NCBI GenBank assembly: GCA_029204225.1
Contig: CM055097.1
Coordinates: 41,892,028-41,956,027, forward strand
DNA length: 64,000 nt
Direction: 5' to 3'
Source of the DNA: Diphasiastrum complanatum
Lineage: Eukaryota > Streptophyta > Lycopodiopsida > Lycopodiales > Lycopodiaceae
Shown here: one piece after another, positions 33,441-46,202 of the stretch
Layout of the letters: the number at the start of each line of letters is the position of its first letter
Position numbering within the stretch: the stretch's first letter is position 1
Notes under the pieces: generated by a model
The model's database searches: none
Seen by the model: only the letters and a program-made list of their open reading frames with translations
Told to the model about the DNA's origin: nothing
Program-made: the position numbers and the translations under genes

Positions 33441-34800
33441 AGAGGGGCCGACTGAGTGCCTCTTGGACAGACGTCGGTTCTTGAACAAGGTAGGCTGCAA
33501 AATCGTCAATATACCGGTTAGATGATTTGCTTGCTCTTAAAAATCATTTGGGTAATAGAGGAAGTTGATCATTTCCATCATACTATAGTTGCTGAACTGC
33601 AACATCATCATCTTCTGATTCGTCGTTGACTTGTTGTTCATCAAAAGTAGAAGAGCTTGGACCTTAATGGGAATAGTCGGCTGCGGAACTGGAAAGTTTA
33701 ATATGTCGGATGAAATTGAAGAGTCAGCTATGTGGGCGCTTTGCCTTTTCCCTTGAGGTCGATAAATTGATCTTCGATGAAGATGACATCTCGGCTAGTG
33801 AATATCTTCGACTCGATGGGACCGAACAACTTGTAGGCTTGCTCTGAAGTAGTGTAGCTGATGAAAATACATTTGATACTCTATAAGTCGAGCTTCTTCC
33901 TGAGATCACGAGGTATCTACGCAAAAGCAGTACATCCAAAAACTCGTAGGTTTGAAAAAGAAGGTTTGGTACCTGTCCAAACTTCGAATGGTGTTTTGTC
34001 TTAGAGACCTTTAGTAGGACATCTGTTCTGAATATAGGTTGCTGTTGAAACAGCTTTAGCCTAGAAGGACTTCGAAAGTGTCGCATGTGATAACATGCAT
34101 TTTGCCGATTCAACTAAGGTTCTGTTCTTTCTCTCAGCAAGACCATTTGACAGAGGCTAATATGAGGTAATATATTGTTGCTCAATGTCGTTGTTAAGGC
34201 AATACTCCTTGAATTTGGTGGAGATGTATTCTCCCCCATTATCTGACCTCAGTGCTTTCATTCGTTTGCCAGTTTGATTTTCAACATGCTCTTTGAATTG
34301 TCTGAATTTGATGAAAGCCTTTGATTTTTGTTTAATGAAATAAACAGCTGTTCTTTTGGAGAATCCGTCAATAAAAGTAATATAATACTTTGCATCTTTC
34401 CAAAGATGTAGCTATGACAGACATGGAAATCGACCTTACTAGAAGGATAGTCGAGATCAAAAACCATGGATTGTCTGGACATGTTCAAAATAGATACATA
34501 ATTCAAGGGTCCTAAGTGATGATGCCATAGTAATGCTTTATTGACTAGAATAGAGGTTCTCAAGGCCTGACTAGACTCAGAATAACACTGTGCTTATTCA
34601 TATAAGTAACTATGCCTCTTTCCGAGTGCAAGGATCTTATTACTCTTATCTTTGCATTGATCAAATTCAAATTCTACCTTGTGACCTAAATCTGTAATTC
34701 TACTTACTGATAACTGATTTGTAGAGAGTTTAGGAACATATAAGACCTTTGATAGTAGTTTGAATTGATTATGCTGGAATTTCTACAGTAGCATTGATAT
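33441..34800 (-). pseudogene. Ty1/copia integrase and pre-integrase (family K, element I)
   Basis: The minus strand encodes a pre-integrase segment (LWHHHLGPLNYVSILNMSRQ at about 34,520), a degraded core and the integrase C-terminal part, interrupted by many stops and frameshifts; the best open pieces are 34,563-34,258 and 34,113-33,724. The linker to RT at about 33,700-33,440 has the usual acidic, Ser-rich composition and a LVQEPTSVQEAL-like end. Upstream, at about 34,800, the sequence changes to gypsy gag flank, so Gag and protease of this element are missing. Confidence 0.75.
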
Positions 34801-35032
34801 TCGTTGATGCAATAGTGGTGGATGTCGTAGTGGTCTGCCCTGCCGTATAAGGCAACATACTGATATTCGACTCGTCATCTAAATTTTCATCCTCCTCTCA
34901 TATTGCATTGTCCATAGCATTTTGCAAAGTTGCATACTCATTGTGACGTTTCAGCTCACATCTGATCCTTTTAGGAAGCCTTCCAAGAACCACATAATCA
35001 TGGCATCTTAAATAATCAATTCAAGTACACAC

Positions 35033-35419
35033 TCAGATCTGAGGCATTTTATTCAATGTAGCCTCGTACCATTTCCATCTTTCCATTTTAATTCTACTTA
35101 AAAGTAGGAAAGGGTCTTCCATAAACTTCTGAGGTTTGAACCATGTAATGGGGGCTCGTTTGACAGTCTCCCAATCTGTACGCTCAGTCTCATCTTGATT
35201 GTAGTACCAATCTTGTGCTGCACCTGTTAAGGCCATAGGAAAAAGCTTAAGTTTATCTTGAGGGAAAACTTCACCATAGACCTCACAAGAGTCAAAATAG
35301 ATCTGAAGAAATCTAACTGGATCTGTTAATCCATTGTATTTTGGTAAATCCAAACGGGGTGCTCTCCTAACAATGATTGGATTGACTTCTTGAGGAGTAG
35401 CTCTTAGAACAGCCATCAT
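35033..35419 (-). pseudogene. Ty3/gypsy Gag N-terminal part
   Basis: This open minus-strand frame of 128 codons has the retrotransposon Gag capsid pattern: LDLPKYNGLTDPVRFLQIYF, LFPMALTGAAQDWYYN and a W/F-rich segment at TWFKPQKF. It forms the capsid precursor of gypsy elements. It ends at 35,033 where the sequence degrades; no zinc knuckle or protease is visible beyond. A leader, an Asp-tRNA-type primer site and an LTR lie upstream in proper order, at 36,611-37,398. Confidence 0.88.
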
Positions 35420-36610
35420 TACAAATTAAATCAAGCAGACAATGAGATTGGATCTAGATTTTTCAATCAGGAACTATCTCAGTTCAGATATGTAAAATTC
35501 CTTTCACTTGACAAGAATCAGATTCCTAAACTGTGAAAAAGATCTTACGATCAAACGATCGACACTTCTCGAAATGAAGAATTCTCAGAATCAGAATCAA
35601 ATTGAACTAGATTTGACCAAAAATTTGACAAAGACTTGATCTAGAAAATCAGAACCTAAAAAAAGTATTGGCAAAGTTTGACTCGGCGAAGATTCAACAG
35701 TGCTATTTTTAATAAAACTCTCTGATTAGGTTTTTTGACAAATTTAATGGAAATAACCTTCATCAAACTCTCAGACAGAGAATTTGACTCAGATAAATCT
35801 AGGGTAGAATTGGTGAAGATTCCTAACACATAAAAATACAATTTTTGTAATTTGGCAAGGGTAAAAATCGAGATTTTCTATGATTTTGACAAAATTAACG
35901 TTCGTCAAACTCAAAAATGATAAATTACTATAAATAACATAATCAAAAAACTCGACGAAGGATCTGGCGAAGAATCAAGAGTAATACTGGTATTTTTGCA
36001 AAAAAGAGACTTTTTTTTAACAAAAATAGGACAATATGACAATTGATCCTCGAAGATACCTTCTATTTTTGGTATTATTTTTTGTCGACCTAGCAATAGA
36101 TAGATCTGAATCACACCTATGCACAGTGATTCGGATGAAGGTTATTTTTCTGTATTTTTTAGGGTTTTATTGATTTTTTGGAGTTTTTTGATAGTTTTTC
36201 TTATGTTTCTCAAAATCTGCTGGGAAGGAATGTTTGCCCTTCAAACTGAAGGTTTTGTGATCAAAATCGAAGGGGCCTGCAACCCAGCAAATGTTTTCTG
36301 ATAGAGGGTAAAAAGTTATCATCTCTTATGACAATTTTTGTCTCCTTTTGACCAAGATCTGGCAGATTTGACCAATTTTTGTTGTTTTTTCTGATATCTC
36401 AAATCTAGATTGATCTTAAGATTGGTGATATGAGTAGTTGTCCCTGTTTAACAGTCAAATAAATTCCAAATAAGAAAATCCACTCAAATCAGGTAAAATC
36501 TCTTTCAAAGTAACCCTAAATGCAGATTAACACTATTCATGCCAAGACAAGATGCCTAATGCAAGCTAACCATCCAACAAACATGTTGCCGACTGAAAAA
36601 TTGGCGTATC
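35420..36610 (-). other. Gypsy leader between primer site and Gag
   Basis: About 1.2 kb of AT-rich sequence without a domain. It lies between the primer-binding site and the Gag start on the minus strand, as expected for the leader. The part at 36,460-36,610 is repeated at about 37,400-37,534. Confidence 0.65.
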
Positions 36611-36628
36611 TCCCCAGCAACAGCACCA
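36611..36628 (-). promoter_or_regulatory. Primer-binding site, Asp tRNA type, unit 1
   Basis: The minus strand reads TGGTGCTGTTGCTGGGGA, three changes from TGGCGCCGTTGCCGGGGA. It lies 4 bp from an LTR end. Confidence 0.75.
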
Positions 36629-36632
36629 AAAT

Positions 36633-37398
36633 TGTAGTGGGTTTTCTTTCCTTGCCTAACCTCAATCCAAGATCCAAACAATCAGAGAGCAGAAGTTAGT
36701 TGTCACGCATAGGTTCGTTCCCATGAGAGTGATAGCCTATCTCAGATTTCAGCATGAATGTAAGATCCACATCTAACTCTAACATCCATTAACCCTAAGC
36801 ATTAACACTACGACCATTAACACTACGATGTACACTTAAGATAACTTACTCTTTCTCTCTCACAAAAAGCATAAGAAATGGCAATACCAATAATACTCAA
36901 ATCCAACAATTAGCAAACACAATAAAAGCATGAGAGATGGAGGAAAAGTGATAGAGAGCAAGGACATTCACAAATCCATTTCACAAGAGAACCAATATGC
37001 TTTATTGAAATGAAGATATGTACATATGTAGCAAACTCGAGTTTGCCCCTTTTTATAGTGGAGAGGAGGGCCTTGACCTCAAAATCCTATTGGCCCATTT
37101 CTATCTCCCTAACTATTCAAACTTAAAAAAAGAGTGGGAACCATTCAAAATTGGAGGGAACCAATTTGAATTTAAATTTGAACCAATTTTGGTGGGAGTC
37201 CCAACTTTATTCTTTAACTTGACATTTAGGCCCTGTGACATTAAAAGTCCCGCAAAAAGGCCTAAAGTCTTTTTAATGACTTTCTAATTATCAAATAACT
37301 ATGTGATCATCGGGTTGGACTTACACACGCAGGGTGCCAAATCCCTCTCACTTATTAACTAGGGTTAGTATTCCTTGGGATCTGCAAACTCTCCAACA
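36633..37398 (-). repeat. Gypsy LTR, family T, unit 1 (766 bp)
   Basis: On the + strand it starts TGTAGTGGGTTTTC and ends TCTCCAACA, with TG/CA ends. It matches unit 2 at 37,557-38,251 throughout, including TTTTTATAGTGGAGAG-like promoter sequence and a perfect shared CACACGCAGGGTGCCAAATC block near 37,324. It serves as the 5' LTR for the Gag at 35.4 kb. Confidence 0.85.
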
Positions 37399-37534
37399 AA
37401 AACATGAAAAAATCATCCAAAACTAACCCTACAATGCAACTTTAACACTGCTATGCATAAACCATGATGTCAAAATGCAAGCTAACATCCATCCATGGAT
37501 CATAAACATGCAAAAAATGAAAAATTGGCCTATC

Positions 37535-37552
37535 TCTCAGGCAACGGCACCA
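37535..37552 (-). promoter_or_regulatory. Primer-binding site, Asp tRNA type, unit 2
   Basis: The minus strand reads TGGTGCCGTTGCCTGAGA, close to the Asp-tRNA site. It lies 4 bp from the unit 2 LTR, the same spacing as in unit 1. Confidence 0.78.
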
Positions 37553-37556
37553 AAAT

Positions 37557-38251
37557 TGTAGCAGGTTTTCATATTCACCTTCAACCCTAGACCTTAGCAC
37601 CTACAAAGCATCAAGAAATGAAGAGGATTCTAACATGTCATGCGAAAGTTCATTCCCATGAGAGCGATAGCATAATTCAGATTCAAACACATGTTTGTGA
37701 TTCAACATATAACACTACAATCAACTAACCCTAAACCACATGATCAAGCTTACTTCTTTTTTTTCTCTCTTTTCTCTCGCAAAAATAGAAACAAGATTCA
37801 ATCCCAATAATTAGCAAGTCCAAATAACAAGATCATAAGAAAACATGAGAGATAGAGCAAGGACATCCAATTGCAAATTGCTAGAGTTTCCACCTTCTTG
37901 ATTGAACATGAAAAATGAATTACAATTTTTTTTATTTATAGTGAATTTCTATGACATTTGGCCTGAATGCTTATTGGCCAATTCCTACCTCCCTCCTTAT
38001 TTAGATTTGAATTTGAATTTGAGGGGGAGACCACTTTTATATAGTAACTTGACCTTAGGCCCTGCGTCATTTCATTCATGCAAATTGGCCTAAAGTCCTT
38101 TTATTAACTTCTAACCAATCAAATAACGATGTGATCATCAGGTTTGACTTACACACGCAGGGTGCCAAATCCCTCTCACTTTTTACTTGCTATTAAATGA
38201 AGAATCTAATTAGGAACTAGGGTTGCCTCAATATCCACAAACCCTCCAACA
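37557..38251 (-). repeat. Gypsy LTR, family T, unit 2 (695 bp)
   Basis: On the + strand it starts TGTAGCAGGTTTTC and ends CCTCCAACA. It repeats unit 1 in the same orientation. The two units, each LTR plus about 150 bp of leader with primer site, lie in tandem. Confidence 0.85.
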
Positions 38252-39700
38252 CAAGTCTTATTTAGACTAACTAACTTAATCTTAGAAATTGCAGGTGGGC
38301 ACTCTTCCCAGTAAATCTGCTAATAGCCCTAGCGTGAGTGTAAACTCCCGGGCTGGATCTAAGCGGAACCTCTTGTGATCTCCTTTTAGAATCTCTTTGA
38401 GTCTTACTAGCATCCCATAGGGATTTGAATCCTATTAGGACTAAATGGTTCTAACACATGGTCTCTCGAGGTTCAATTATATTTTATCTAAGATCATAGG
38501 TCTTTCGAAATGAATACTTACTGTACCTTCCCTTGCACCATGAATCAGTAACCCACAAAATTATCAAATGGCCGCACCTCTTAGATATTGTTTTGTATTG
38601 TGCATTCAAGGATGGATGTCAATAGCATTCGTCATGTTTGACACTCTACACGAACATGTCCGCACAAGTGACTGAGCCATTGAAATAGTCACAGAAGTAC
38701 ATTGGTTCAGAATCACATATACTTTTGCATAGACCCCTTCTAGATACTACTATCCACACATCTAATTAGCAGTTGGAAGTGATCATCATCTCTCTCTGTG
38801 GTCATACTTCTAAGAGCCTAGAAAATTCTCATTGACTCGAGAGTGATTAGGATGGCCCCCAAGATTAGAAGTGGCGTTACCTAATCACTCATGTAAGGGC
38901 AATGTGGGGCCTTCCAACATAGGAGATCTTTCAGAGGGACCAATTCCCGGATGTAAAATCCGCCCATCAAGAACAAACAGTCAAAGTTGATCAATCAACA
39001 AGAGCAGTAAAGCTTGTGTCAGATAAAATGGATGATGACTCTTTTACAACAAACCATACTATTGATTGTCCAGAAAGAAAGACAAGTCTAATACTCATTA
39101 TGATTTTCAATTAGACATGGTACAATGGAAAGAGTCATTAGCAATTGTGGATTGCATGTCTATTTGCAATTGCAAAAGAGATTTGAAGCTACTTCAAGAA
39201 CCACCAAAAAATAAATACCAAGGATATACTAGTTACTTCTGATGTGAATCTTGTAAACATTGATTGCAATTCATAGTCTTTGTAAAACAAGATTATGAGA
39301 CCAACCGATAATTTGTATTGAGCCACTTAGATATGGTGAATGCATAGTTCTCAACAATCTTTTATACAAAGCTACACATGCATCTTCACTTTAAAGATCT
39401 TCCATTCAAAGAGACTTTTAAATAGAACACATGAAAATGTAGAGCAAAAACAAGGTCAAGTTAACTCTCAAAATCTTGGTTCAAGGTGGGAATAGGGCTA
39501 GTGGTAGCAGGGGTCATTTTTCAATGAAGTCACATTTTCCATTTGTATATTTGTCTACAAATAAAACAATAGATTTTATAAGCAGATCCTTATCTACGAT
39601 TGAAAAGAATAAGTTTATTTTAACTTTATTACCATAGAGCGTTCTGCAGCATTCAAGCATTGAGGCTAGTGTCGTGGAGCTGTCACCAATTTTGGTGGAA
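38252..39700. other. Noncoding stretch, nothing recognised
   Basis: I see no domain, RNA gene or clear repeat in 1.4 kb. The sequence is less AT-rich near 38,280-38,420 and 38,800-38,960. It may be unique DNA or very old element sequence between two opposed gypsy LTRs. Confidence 0.4.
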
Positions 39701-40165
39701 AGTACTATTGGACATTTGGAGGAACACCATGTAGTGTGAGGCCTTTGGCAACTTATGTGTGTAAGTCAACCCGATGAGCACATTGATATTTCATTCATTA
39801 GTTAGAAATGAAAGTGATTTTAAGGCCATTGCATAAATCAAATCGATTAGAGGCCTAAAAATCAAGTTAGATGAATAGAAGGTGTTTCTCACCTAGTTTG
39901 AAATTCAAATGTGTAGGGAGGTAGAAATTGGCCAATAGCCAATAGGGCCAAATGCCTCTGTCCACAATAAATAGTGGCACAATGTATTTTATTTCTCATG
40001 TTCAATCAAAGAAAGGTGGAGATTCTACCATTTTGGCATGGGATGTCCTTGTTTTTCCTTCTCCTCCATCTCTCTCATGTTTATTAGATTTGATGTTCAT
40101 GTTGTTATCTTTATGAGAGAAAAGATTGAGAGATGAAAAGTGAGCCTTGATGTTACATACCTATG
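39700..40165 (+). repeat. Gypsy LTR, family T, inverted and truncated copy
   Basis: This is the reverse complement of part of the family T LTR: GTAAGTCAACCCGATGAGCACAT, GGCCAATAGCCAATAGGGCCAAA and TTTTTCCTTCTCCTCCATCT blocks appear in the opposite orientation to units 1 and 2. It stops at about 40,165, next to the family K LTR that starts at 40,180. Confidence 0.72.
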
Positions 40166-40179
40166 TTGTCGAAAAGTGG

Positions 40180-41326
40180 TGTGCAGAAGATAGGTCTAGT
40201 TCGAAAAGAAACAAATAAAAATAATTCGTGTGTCTAGAAAGAAAAATTTCGTGCATGGCGGAATAAACTATCTTCATCTTTCCAATGCATGAATACACCT
40301 ATCAATTTCAAACAAGACAATAGTGATAGAAATCATGTTTGAACTTATAGTAACTAACTTTGAAATCGTCAGTACTACAGTGATTATGTATCCAAAAAAT
40401 TAAGCATCGAAAATTATCAAACAAATGATTAGTCGCAAATTGTTCGCAAATTAATCGTGAAGAACTACAAAAACGCATACATTCTGAGACGAAGCTGAAT
40501 GCAATAAAGAATAGTATTGATTCAAAATGAAACAGAAGTAAATGAGTACAATAAGTTGCGGATCAAAGCCGTGTACTCTATGCTATCTCTGAGTGACTAA
40601 AATAAAAGTCTGAATTAATGCACAATGCTGATAAGTAGTAGCGCAATAGCAATCTCTAAAACAACTCTAAGAAGGGTGAGCTAGAATGCTTAGGAGTGTT
40701 CAAGCTCGCAGGCCTTGAGAGAGAGAGAGAGCTAACTATTCAAATGCTTCTGATAATTCTGATTTTCAATTAATTAAACTGTATGACTATGAACAGCTAT
40801 TTATACTAAGAAATTAGGTCGTCAATTGCAATCGCCAGTTGGCTGGTGATCAGCCATCCGATCCTTGTCATTGATTGCTGATAAGTGGTGAAATTGGCCG
40901 TAAATGTTATGTCTGCATAAATGAACCAAACCTGTAGCTTTGTAGAAATGAACTAAAACAGCCTCAGGCGACACTGTTGGGTTTTTCACGAAAAAGACGA
41001 AAAAGGAGAAGGTGTCCTTAAATCTCATTTAGGGTTTCCCCACACTTTGCTAGAGTCGTTTTTTTTTAACATTTGAGGCTCTTTGGAAAAAGCAAAAAAT
41101 GTGACACTATGCTTTTACACGAGATTTCTGTCAGGCAAAAAATGCGAAAAAAACGATACTGCATTTTTCAACGGGATTCTTGACAGGCAAAAAAGGAGAC
41201 ACTATCGTAAAACACTTGTAATTCTGCAGACTGTGTAAACACACAAGAAAATCCACAGAACTGGACTAACAATGGATGAAGATTAAAACCGATTAGACAA
41301 TTGGTAAGAAGGAGAATAATCCAACA
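40180..41326 (-). repeat. 3' LTR of copia family K, element II (1,147 bp)
   Basis: On the + strand it starts TGTGCAGAAGAT and ends ATCCAACA, next to the pyrimidine run CCCCCCCTTAATCTG at 41,327-41,341. It aligns with the reverse complement of the element III LTRs, ends included. It carries a short GA run near 40,718-40,730 and several GAAAAAGACGA words. Confidence 0.85.
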
Positions 41327-42461
41327 CCCCCCCTTAATCTGAATCCTTGAATGCCTTGACCTTCAAATTTAGTTCTACACAGAATCTTCTGTGTGACTCC
41401 AAATTTAATGTTGTGGTAAAAATATCAGCTGTCATATCTTGCATGCTACAGTACTGCAATCTGACCTCTTCATTGAGAACTTTGCTTCTGACGAAATGAT
41501 ACTTCAGTTCAATGTGCTTACTCTTGGAATGAAATCTAGGGTTGGTTGATAAAGCGATGGCACTTTGATTACCACAAAATAATGTCGTCAGAGCATATTG
41601 ATTCAGACCGATATCTGAGAGTAAGTTCCTCTTCCTTTGTAGCTTGAGAGGCTACAATATACTCTGATTCAGTGAAAGATAGAGCTATCGAAGATTGCTT
41701 GCGACTGTTCTAGCAAATTGGACCATTGTTGAGGAAGAATGTAAATCCGGAAGTAGATTTATGAGTGTCTACATCTCCTGCCCAACTCGCATATGTGTAA
41801 CCATTGAGAAAATTGAGTTTGTCATTGTCGACTCCTCCATAACAAATGCAAAAGTCCATAGTAGCTCAAAGATATCTCATGACTCTGATAAGAGCCTTCC
41901 ATTGTATTATACCAGGATTAGTCATAAACTGACTGAGAGAGCTGACTGCAAAAGCTATGTTTGGTCTGGTACAGATCATGGCTTACATAAGAGATCCTAT
42001 AATAGAATGGTAAGGATACTCACGCATCTGCTGCTTCTCATGAATTGTTTGGGGACACTGGTCCTTTGACAATTTGACTCCTGGTTCCATTGGTGAGAGA
42101 GCTAACTCGCAATTGATCAAGTGATATCTGACTAAAATCTTGTAGATGTACCTCTGTTGTGTAATGTAGATTAACTTCTGTTTTCTATCTCTATAAATTT
42201 GTATACCAAGGCAAAAATGAGCTTCGTCCATATCGGTCATGTCGAATTCGGAAGATAGCATTGTCTTCTCCTCTTTTATCAGATCGGTATTGTTGCTGAA
42301 AAGCAAAGTATCATCCACGTATAATGTGATAATGATAAAAGATTGTTGCATTGCTTTGAAGTAAATGTTTGAATCTGAAGAGCTAGGTGTATAGCCGTGA
42401 TCAGTAAGGTAAGTATTGATCCTTTGAAACCATGCTCAAGCAGATTGCTTTAAGCCATAAA
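41327..42461 (-). pseudogene. Ty1/copia RT 3' part and RNase H (family K, element II)
   Basis: The minus strand encodes the second half of RT, from AWFQRINTYL (about 42,440) with an intact catalytic YVDDTLLFSNNTD box (about 42,320) and FDMTDMDEAHFCLGIQIYRD, then the path to RNase H with a degraded STSGF and SSIESEYI region to about 41,640. The open part is 42,351-41,983; the rest has stops. At 42,461 it is cut in the middle of YGLKQ...; the missing first half of RT lies at 47,698-48,084. Confidence 0.88.
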
Positions 42462-42956
42462 GCCAAATAACACTAGAGATTATGAGCTTCAATGATTTTT
42501 TATTTGATTTAGAGACATAGTAACTACACCTTTATTCTTTTAGAATTTTTGTCCTATACTAGTTTATGCTGAGCATAGCACCTCCCTTACAATCATTTGT
42601 TTTTTTTTTTTTCTCACTTTTCTTTATTCTAATGAATCTCCTCTATGGCAAGCATAGATGACCATTTATTCTTTTTATATTTGTCTCATTTTTTAATTTT
42701 ATTCCTTCATAATTTGAAAATTTTAAATTGCTAATTGATGTCAACCATGCTGAGCCTAAGTGATTGCTAAACATTCTTAATGTTTACTCCTCACAAACTA
42801 ATGAGAATAGGAAGAGTGACCAACTTCATGAGTAGTTTAGAATCCACTTGCAAAAGGCCAAGGCAGAGAAGAAGCTTCAATAGTTGAAGATGATTCAAAA
42901 GTGACCTATATTCCCAAATCTGTTATGACCATTACACTTTAGCAAGGTGATCAAAG

Positions 42957-43193
42957 GATATTACTAAGTTTATCATTAGGAGAGCTTACACCCTTTGCTT
43001 TACAAACATTCAATATGAGTTCAAGCTTAGAGAGTCTTTAAATGATGAGAGACCCTTCAAATACACTGAGATAAAGGATGTGGTTGTAGATTTTCTAGAG
43101 GTCATTATTGTTGGAATTTTAATTCCACTTCAAACACTATTTGATCAGTTACCTCTATATGCATTACCAGGTATTCCTTTTAGGTATCCACAA
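42957..43193 (+). pseudogene. Unassigned 79-codon reading frame without a start
   Basis: From just after a stop at 42,954-42,956 the + strand encodes ITKFIIRRAYTLCF, then KLRESLNDERPFKYTEIKD and a hydrophobic C terminus, ending at about 43,193. Composition looks protein-like, but I do not recognise it. It overlaps the start of the putative LTR at 43,119, so one of the two calls is imperfect. Confidence 0.25.
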
Positions 43194-44001
43194 TAGAGTC
43201 CCAGACCTAGTTATCTACTCAAGAACCTGCTGCAGATGAAGAATCTGCAAAAATACATGCAAGTTTGAGACATGTTCACAACACTACACAAAGTCAACCG
43301 AATAAGTCAAGGAATGCCAAAGAGTCACCACTCGAACGAGTCAAATCCATTCGATAGTCAACAATCATTTGATAATCGACTATACTCGACTCGACAATCC
43401 TTCGACAAAACTATCAGCACCATCAACTCGACGATCATCGTAAGACGTCCAAACCTAACAACTAACCTTCACTTTTCAAGGACTATCATTACTACTATCA
43501 AATGAGACTTCACACATGCTTCACTGTACAATCAACCTAAAGGCTGACGTGTAATAGAGTATTTGCATTGTGTATATATGCAGAGTTAGATGCATAAATA
43601 CATATATAATCAGCTTAGATGTATTGATTTATCAAATCAGATGTATTGCACTAGTAATGTATTTACCAAGATGCCTAGCACTATTGTCCAATTCAAACTG
43701 TTCCTCTAGGCTTGTATACTGATAAGTAGATTTCCTTACATCAATCTCATGTACATTCACACAATCTAATATACTCTATGTTTTTCAAGTCATTGTATAA
43801 TTGTGTGAATGATTATTGTTGTTTCTACTTTTGATTGTGAATCGAATACTCTTTATTCTCCTTGTGTGTCTTATCGGCTGAGTCGGAGTGCAGAATCATG
43901 ACTATCCTTGACACCTTTGAATCATGTAATTATGATTGTCTAAGACACCTACTGACTCATCGATTAATCGATTGGTTCTGTTGTGACAGATGATTCTAAC
44001 A
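43119..44001 (+). repeat. Putative LTR (883 bp), unassigned
   Basis: It starts TGTTGGAATT and ends GATTCTAACA, near-perfect inverted ends with TG/CA, followed directly by TGGTGCTC, a plausible but non-standard primer site. The interior has TCGAC-rich sequence at 43,360-43,440 and a TATATATG block. No coding part or second copy was found. Confidence 0.42.
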
Positions 44002-44654
44002 TGGTGCTCTTTTATTAGTAGTCTTCCACAAATGATTGAGTCCGAACAAATACCACAATGGGAATACAACACCATTGAGCTACCAAGACATGTCGTTATG
44101 AAGATGGCTAGATATTCCCAATACCTAAGAGTAGTTGTGTGATTAAAAGGATGTTCTACCAACCAAACCGTACTCCTTGACCAATAAAGGTTTCTCACGT
44201 CTTTAGATACATGGCTTGGAGAGAGTGTATCTCTAATATTAATTTTGATTGACTTAACTCATTTCCTAGCATTTCCCATACACGTTAACGACTCAATAGA
44301 CACCATAAATGTTCATCAATACTCAATATCTTGCACTCATTTCTATATATAGTTCAAAATTATTATGGATTTATCATGATGATCTAGATGACTCTCTAAC
44401 TCAAAAGACAGCATTTTACTCAAGGCTATAGGACTTTGCTCTAATCAAAATTCTAAAAGATAAAATTCTAGCCATAATCTTAGAAAACAATGTTTGATGG
44501 AGGTAGTGTAGGTCTAAATCTGTTTTCAGGCTCACAAACTATATTCTCATTAGATGTAGAGAAGGTTTGGATATCGTTGATGGATTCATAGCTTTTTTTA
44601 TTCTCTCATGTCATTAATCTTATCTTTCATGGACTTGGTGGTATGCTAAATTCT
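44002..44654. other. Noncoding stretch between two LTRs
   Basis: No domain is visible. It follows the putative LTR and primer-like site and may be a leader remnant. Confidence 0.35.
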
Positions 44655-45479
44655 TGTAAAAAATTGTTTAAATCTATCTTGATTATTTTATGATTTTATG
44701 TTTGTGAGTACATTTCACATGTGTGGAGCATGTTCCCACATGTGTAAAATAGTTAGAAATAGTTTATAATGTTGAATATAGGGGTATCATAAAGATTGCT
44801 AGTCAAGCATCTTGGTGTCACTAGGTGATAGGGCCAATTTTGGCTTAGAGGTCAAATGGTCAAGTACACATGCTTTGTCATGATTAGGCCGAAATTCAAT
44901 TGTGATGTAACTCAAGCTAGTTAGGTTGCTTACACATGTCAAGTTTATGTTTGATGAGTGATGCACGCTATGTGGTGGCAAAAGTCAAAGGGTCCAATCC
45001 TAAGGGAGAGATGTGTTGGAAGGGTCCAATAAAAAATGAGGGATGTTGCATCACACATCCAATAGCATTAAGGAGACTATGTTTAAGGGGTCCAATAAGA
45101 ATCAAGAATGGATCTCCATGAGTTTCTATATGTACTTTCAGTCCCTTCATTAATGTATGAGAGATCTATGAGTCTATTGAGTCAATTTGGAGATTTGCCA
45201 ATTTTGCTTGTATTGCCTTCTCTCTCTAGATGAGCCCAAAAGTGGTATTTTCTCTCTCTGCCCAAGGAGAGGGGCTTATTGAGACTTATTTTATTTCATG
45301 AAGTCTTCCACATGTGTAAACACCTTTTGGTAATGAATGAATGCATGTAGAATGGTCTTATTGACTTAGATCTTGTCATTGATCTTGGATTTCAATCAAT
45401 AGGTGATCTATAGTGCATGAGCCAAGCTTAGGAGATCATGTTCACACTTTAGGCATTCCCACATGTGTAAATTTTTACA
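44655..45479 (+). repeat. 5' LTR of a plus-strand copia element (825 bp)
   Basis: It starts TGTAAAAAATT and ends AAATTTTTACA, inverted ends with TG/CA, and touches a standard primer-binding site. CACATGTG palindromes occur near 44,712, 44,737, 45,312 and 45,462, as in the family A2 LTRs. No 3' LTR partner was found before 47,697. Confidence 0.85.
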
Positions 45480-45491
45480 TGGTATCAAAGC
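45480..45491 (+). promoter_or_regulatory. Primer-binding site, Met-tRNA type
   Basis: TGGTATCAAAGC lies directly after the LTR end. It sets the strand of the element and agrees with the Gag at 46,203. Confidence 0.88.
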
Positions 45492-46202
45492 CTACCTAAG
45501 CTTTTGATGCATCTATCATCCATAGTTTCAAAATCAAGTTCTAGAGAGTGGTGATTGCATCTCCCATGCTATCTCAAGGAAATTTGGATCAAGAGGGTTC
45601 ATTATCATAATGATTGAATCATTTCAGGTACTATATGGAATTCAGTACTCAGGCACGTGTGAAGTACAACCAAGTTCATCTGAAAAGTTCTCTTCCAAGT
45701 TAGATCCAAATTTGGTGCTAGATAGCTTGTTTGAAAGCTAGTTTTGTCTAGTTTTTGTAGCAACTCGTTTCAATCATTTGGTAGAGCCAATCAAAAGCTA
45801 TAAGCTTTTGAAGAGGGTTAGGTAGGGCACCTAGACATGTGTGGACACATTTGGTTAGTTTGACCAAAAAATTCAAGAGGAGGCTTGCCAATGTCATCTA
45901 TTTGAGATCTAGTCATCATTTTGAGGTCATAGTCTTTCATACAATTGGCTTGTATTTGAAAGATTTGTGTCTTCTTGGAGTGTTTCACACGTGCCAAAGA
46001 TAGTTTGACTCAAAATTTGCCTATACTCCATCAATTGAAGAGAGGTTGATCTAGTTTGAGAGAAATTGGTAGAGCTAGTGAATCCATCTCACATCTTGTT
46101 GCAAGATCTTGCATAGGAGTTGGTAGTACACCTTTCAAGGATCCTATAGTGAGAGAGAAGTAGCATTTTATTGGCCAAATCACAAGGAGTCTTCACTATT
46201 AC
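45492..46202 (+). other. Copia leader between primer site and Gag
   Basis: Noncoding by inspection. It has CACGTG-type motifs near 45,653, 45,835 and 45,988. Position implies an untranslated leader. Confidence 0.6.

Noticed and set aside
42957-43193. Host gene exon
   Set aside because: No splice sites or start fit, and it runs into a putative LTR; kept only as a weak unassigned frame.
6615-45491. Met-tRNA gene fragments
   Set aside because: The TGGTATCA 12-mers are primer-binding sites next to LTR ends; there are no tRNA arms around them.
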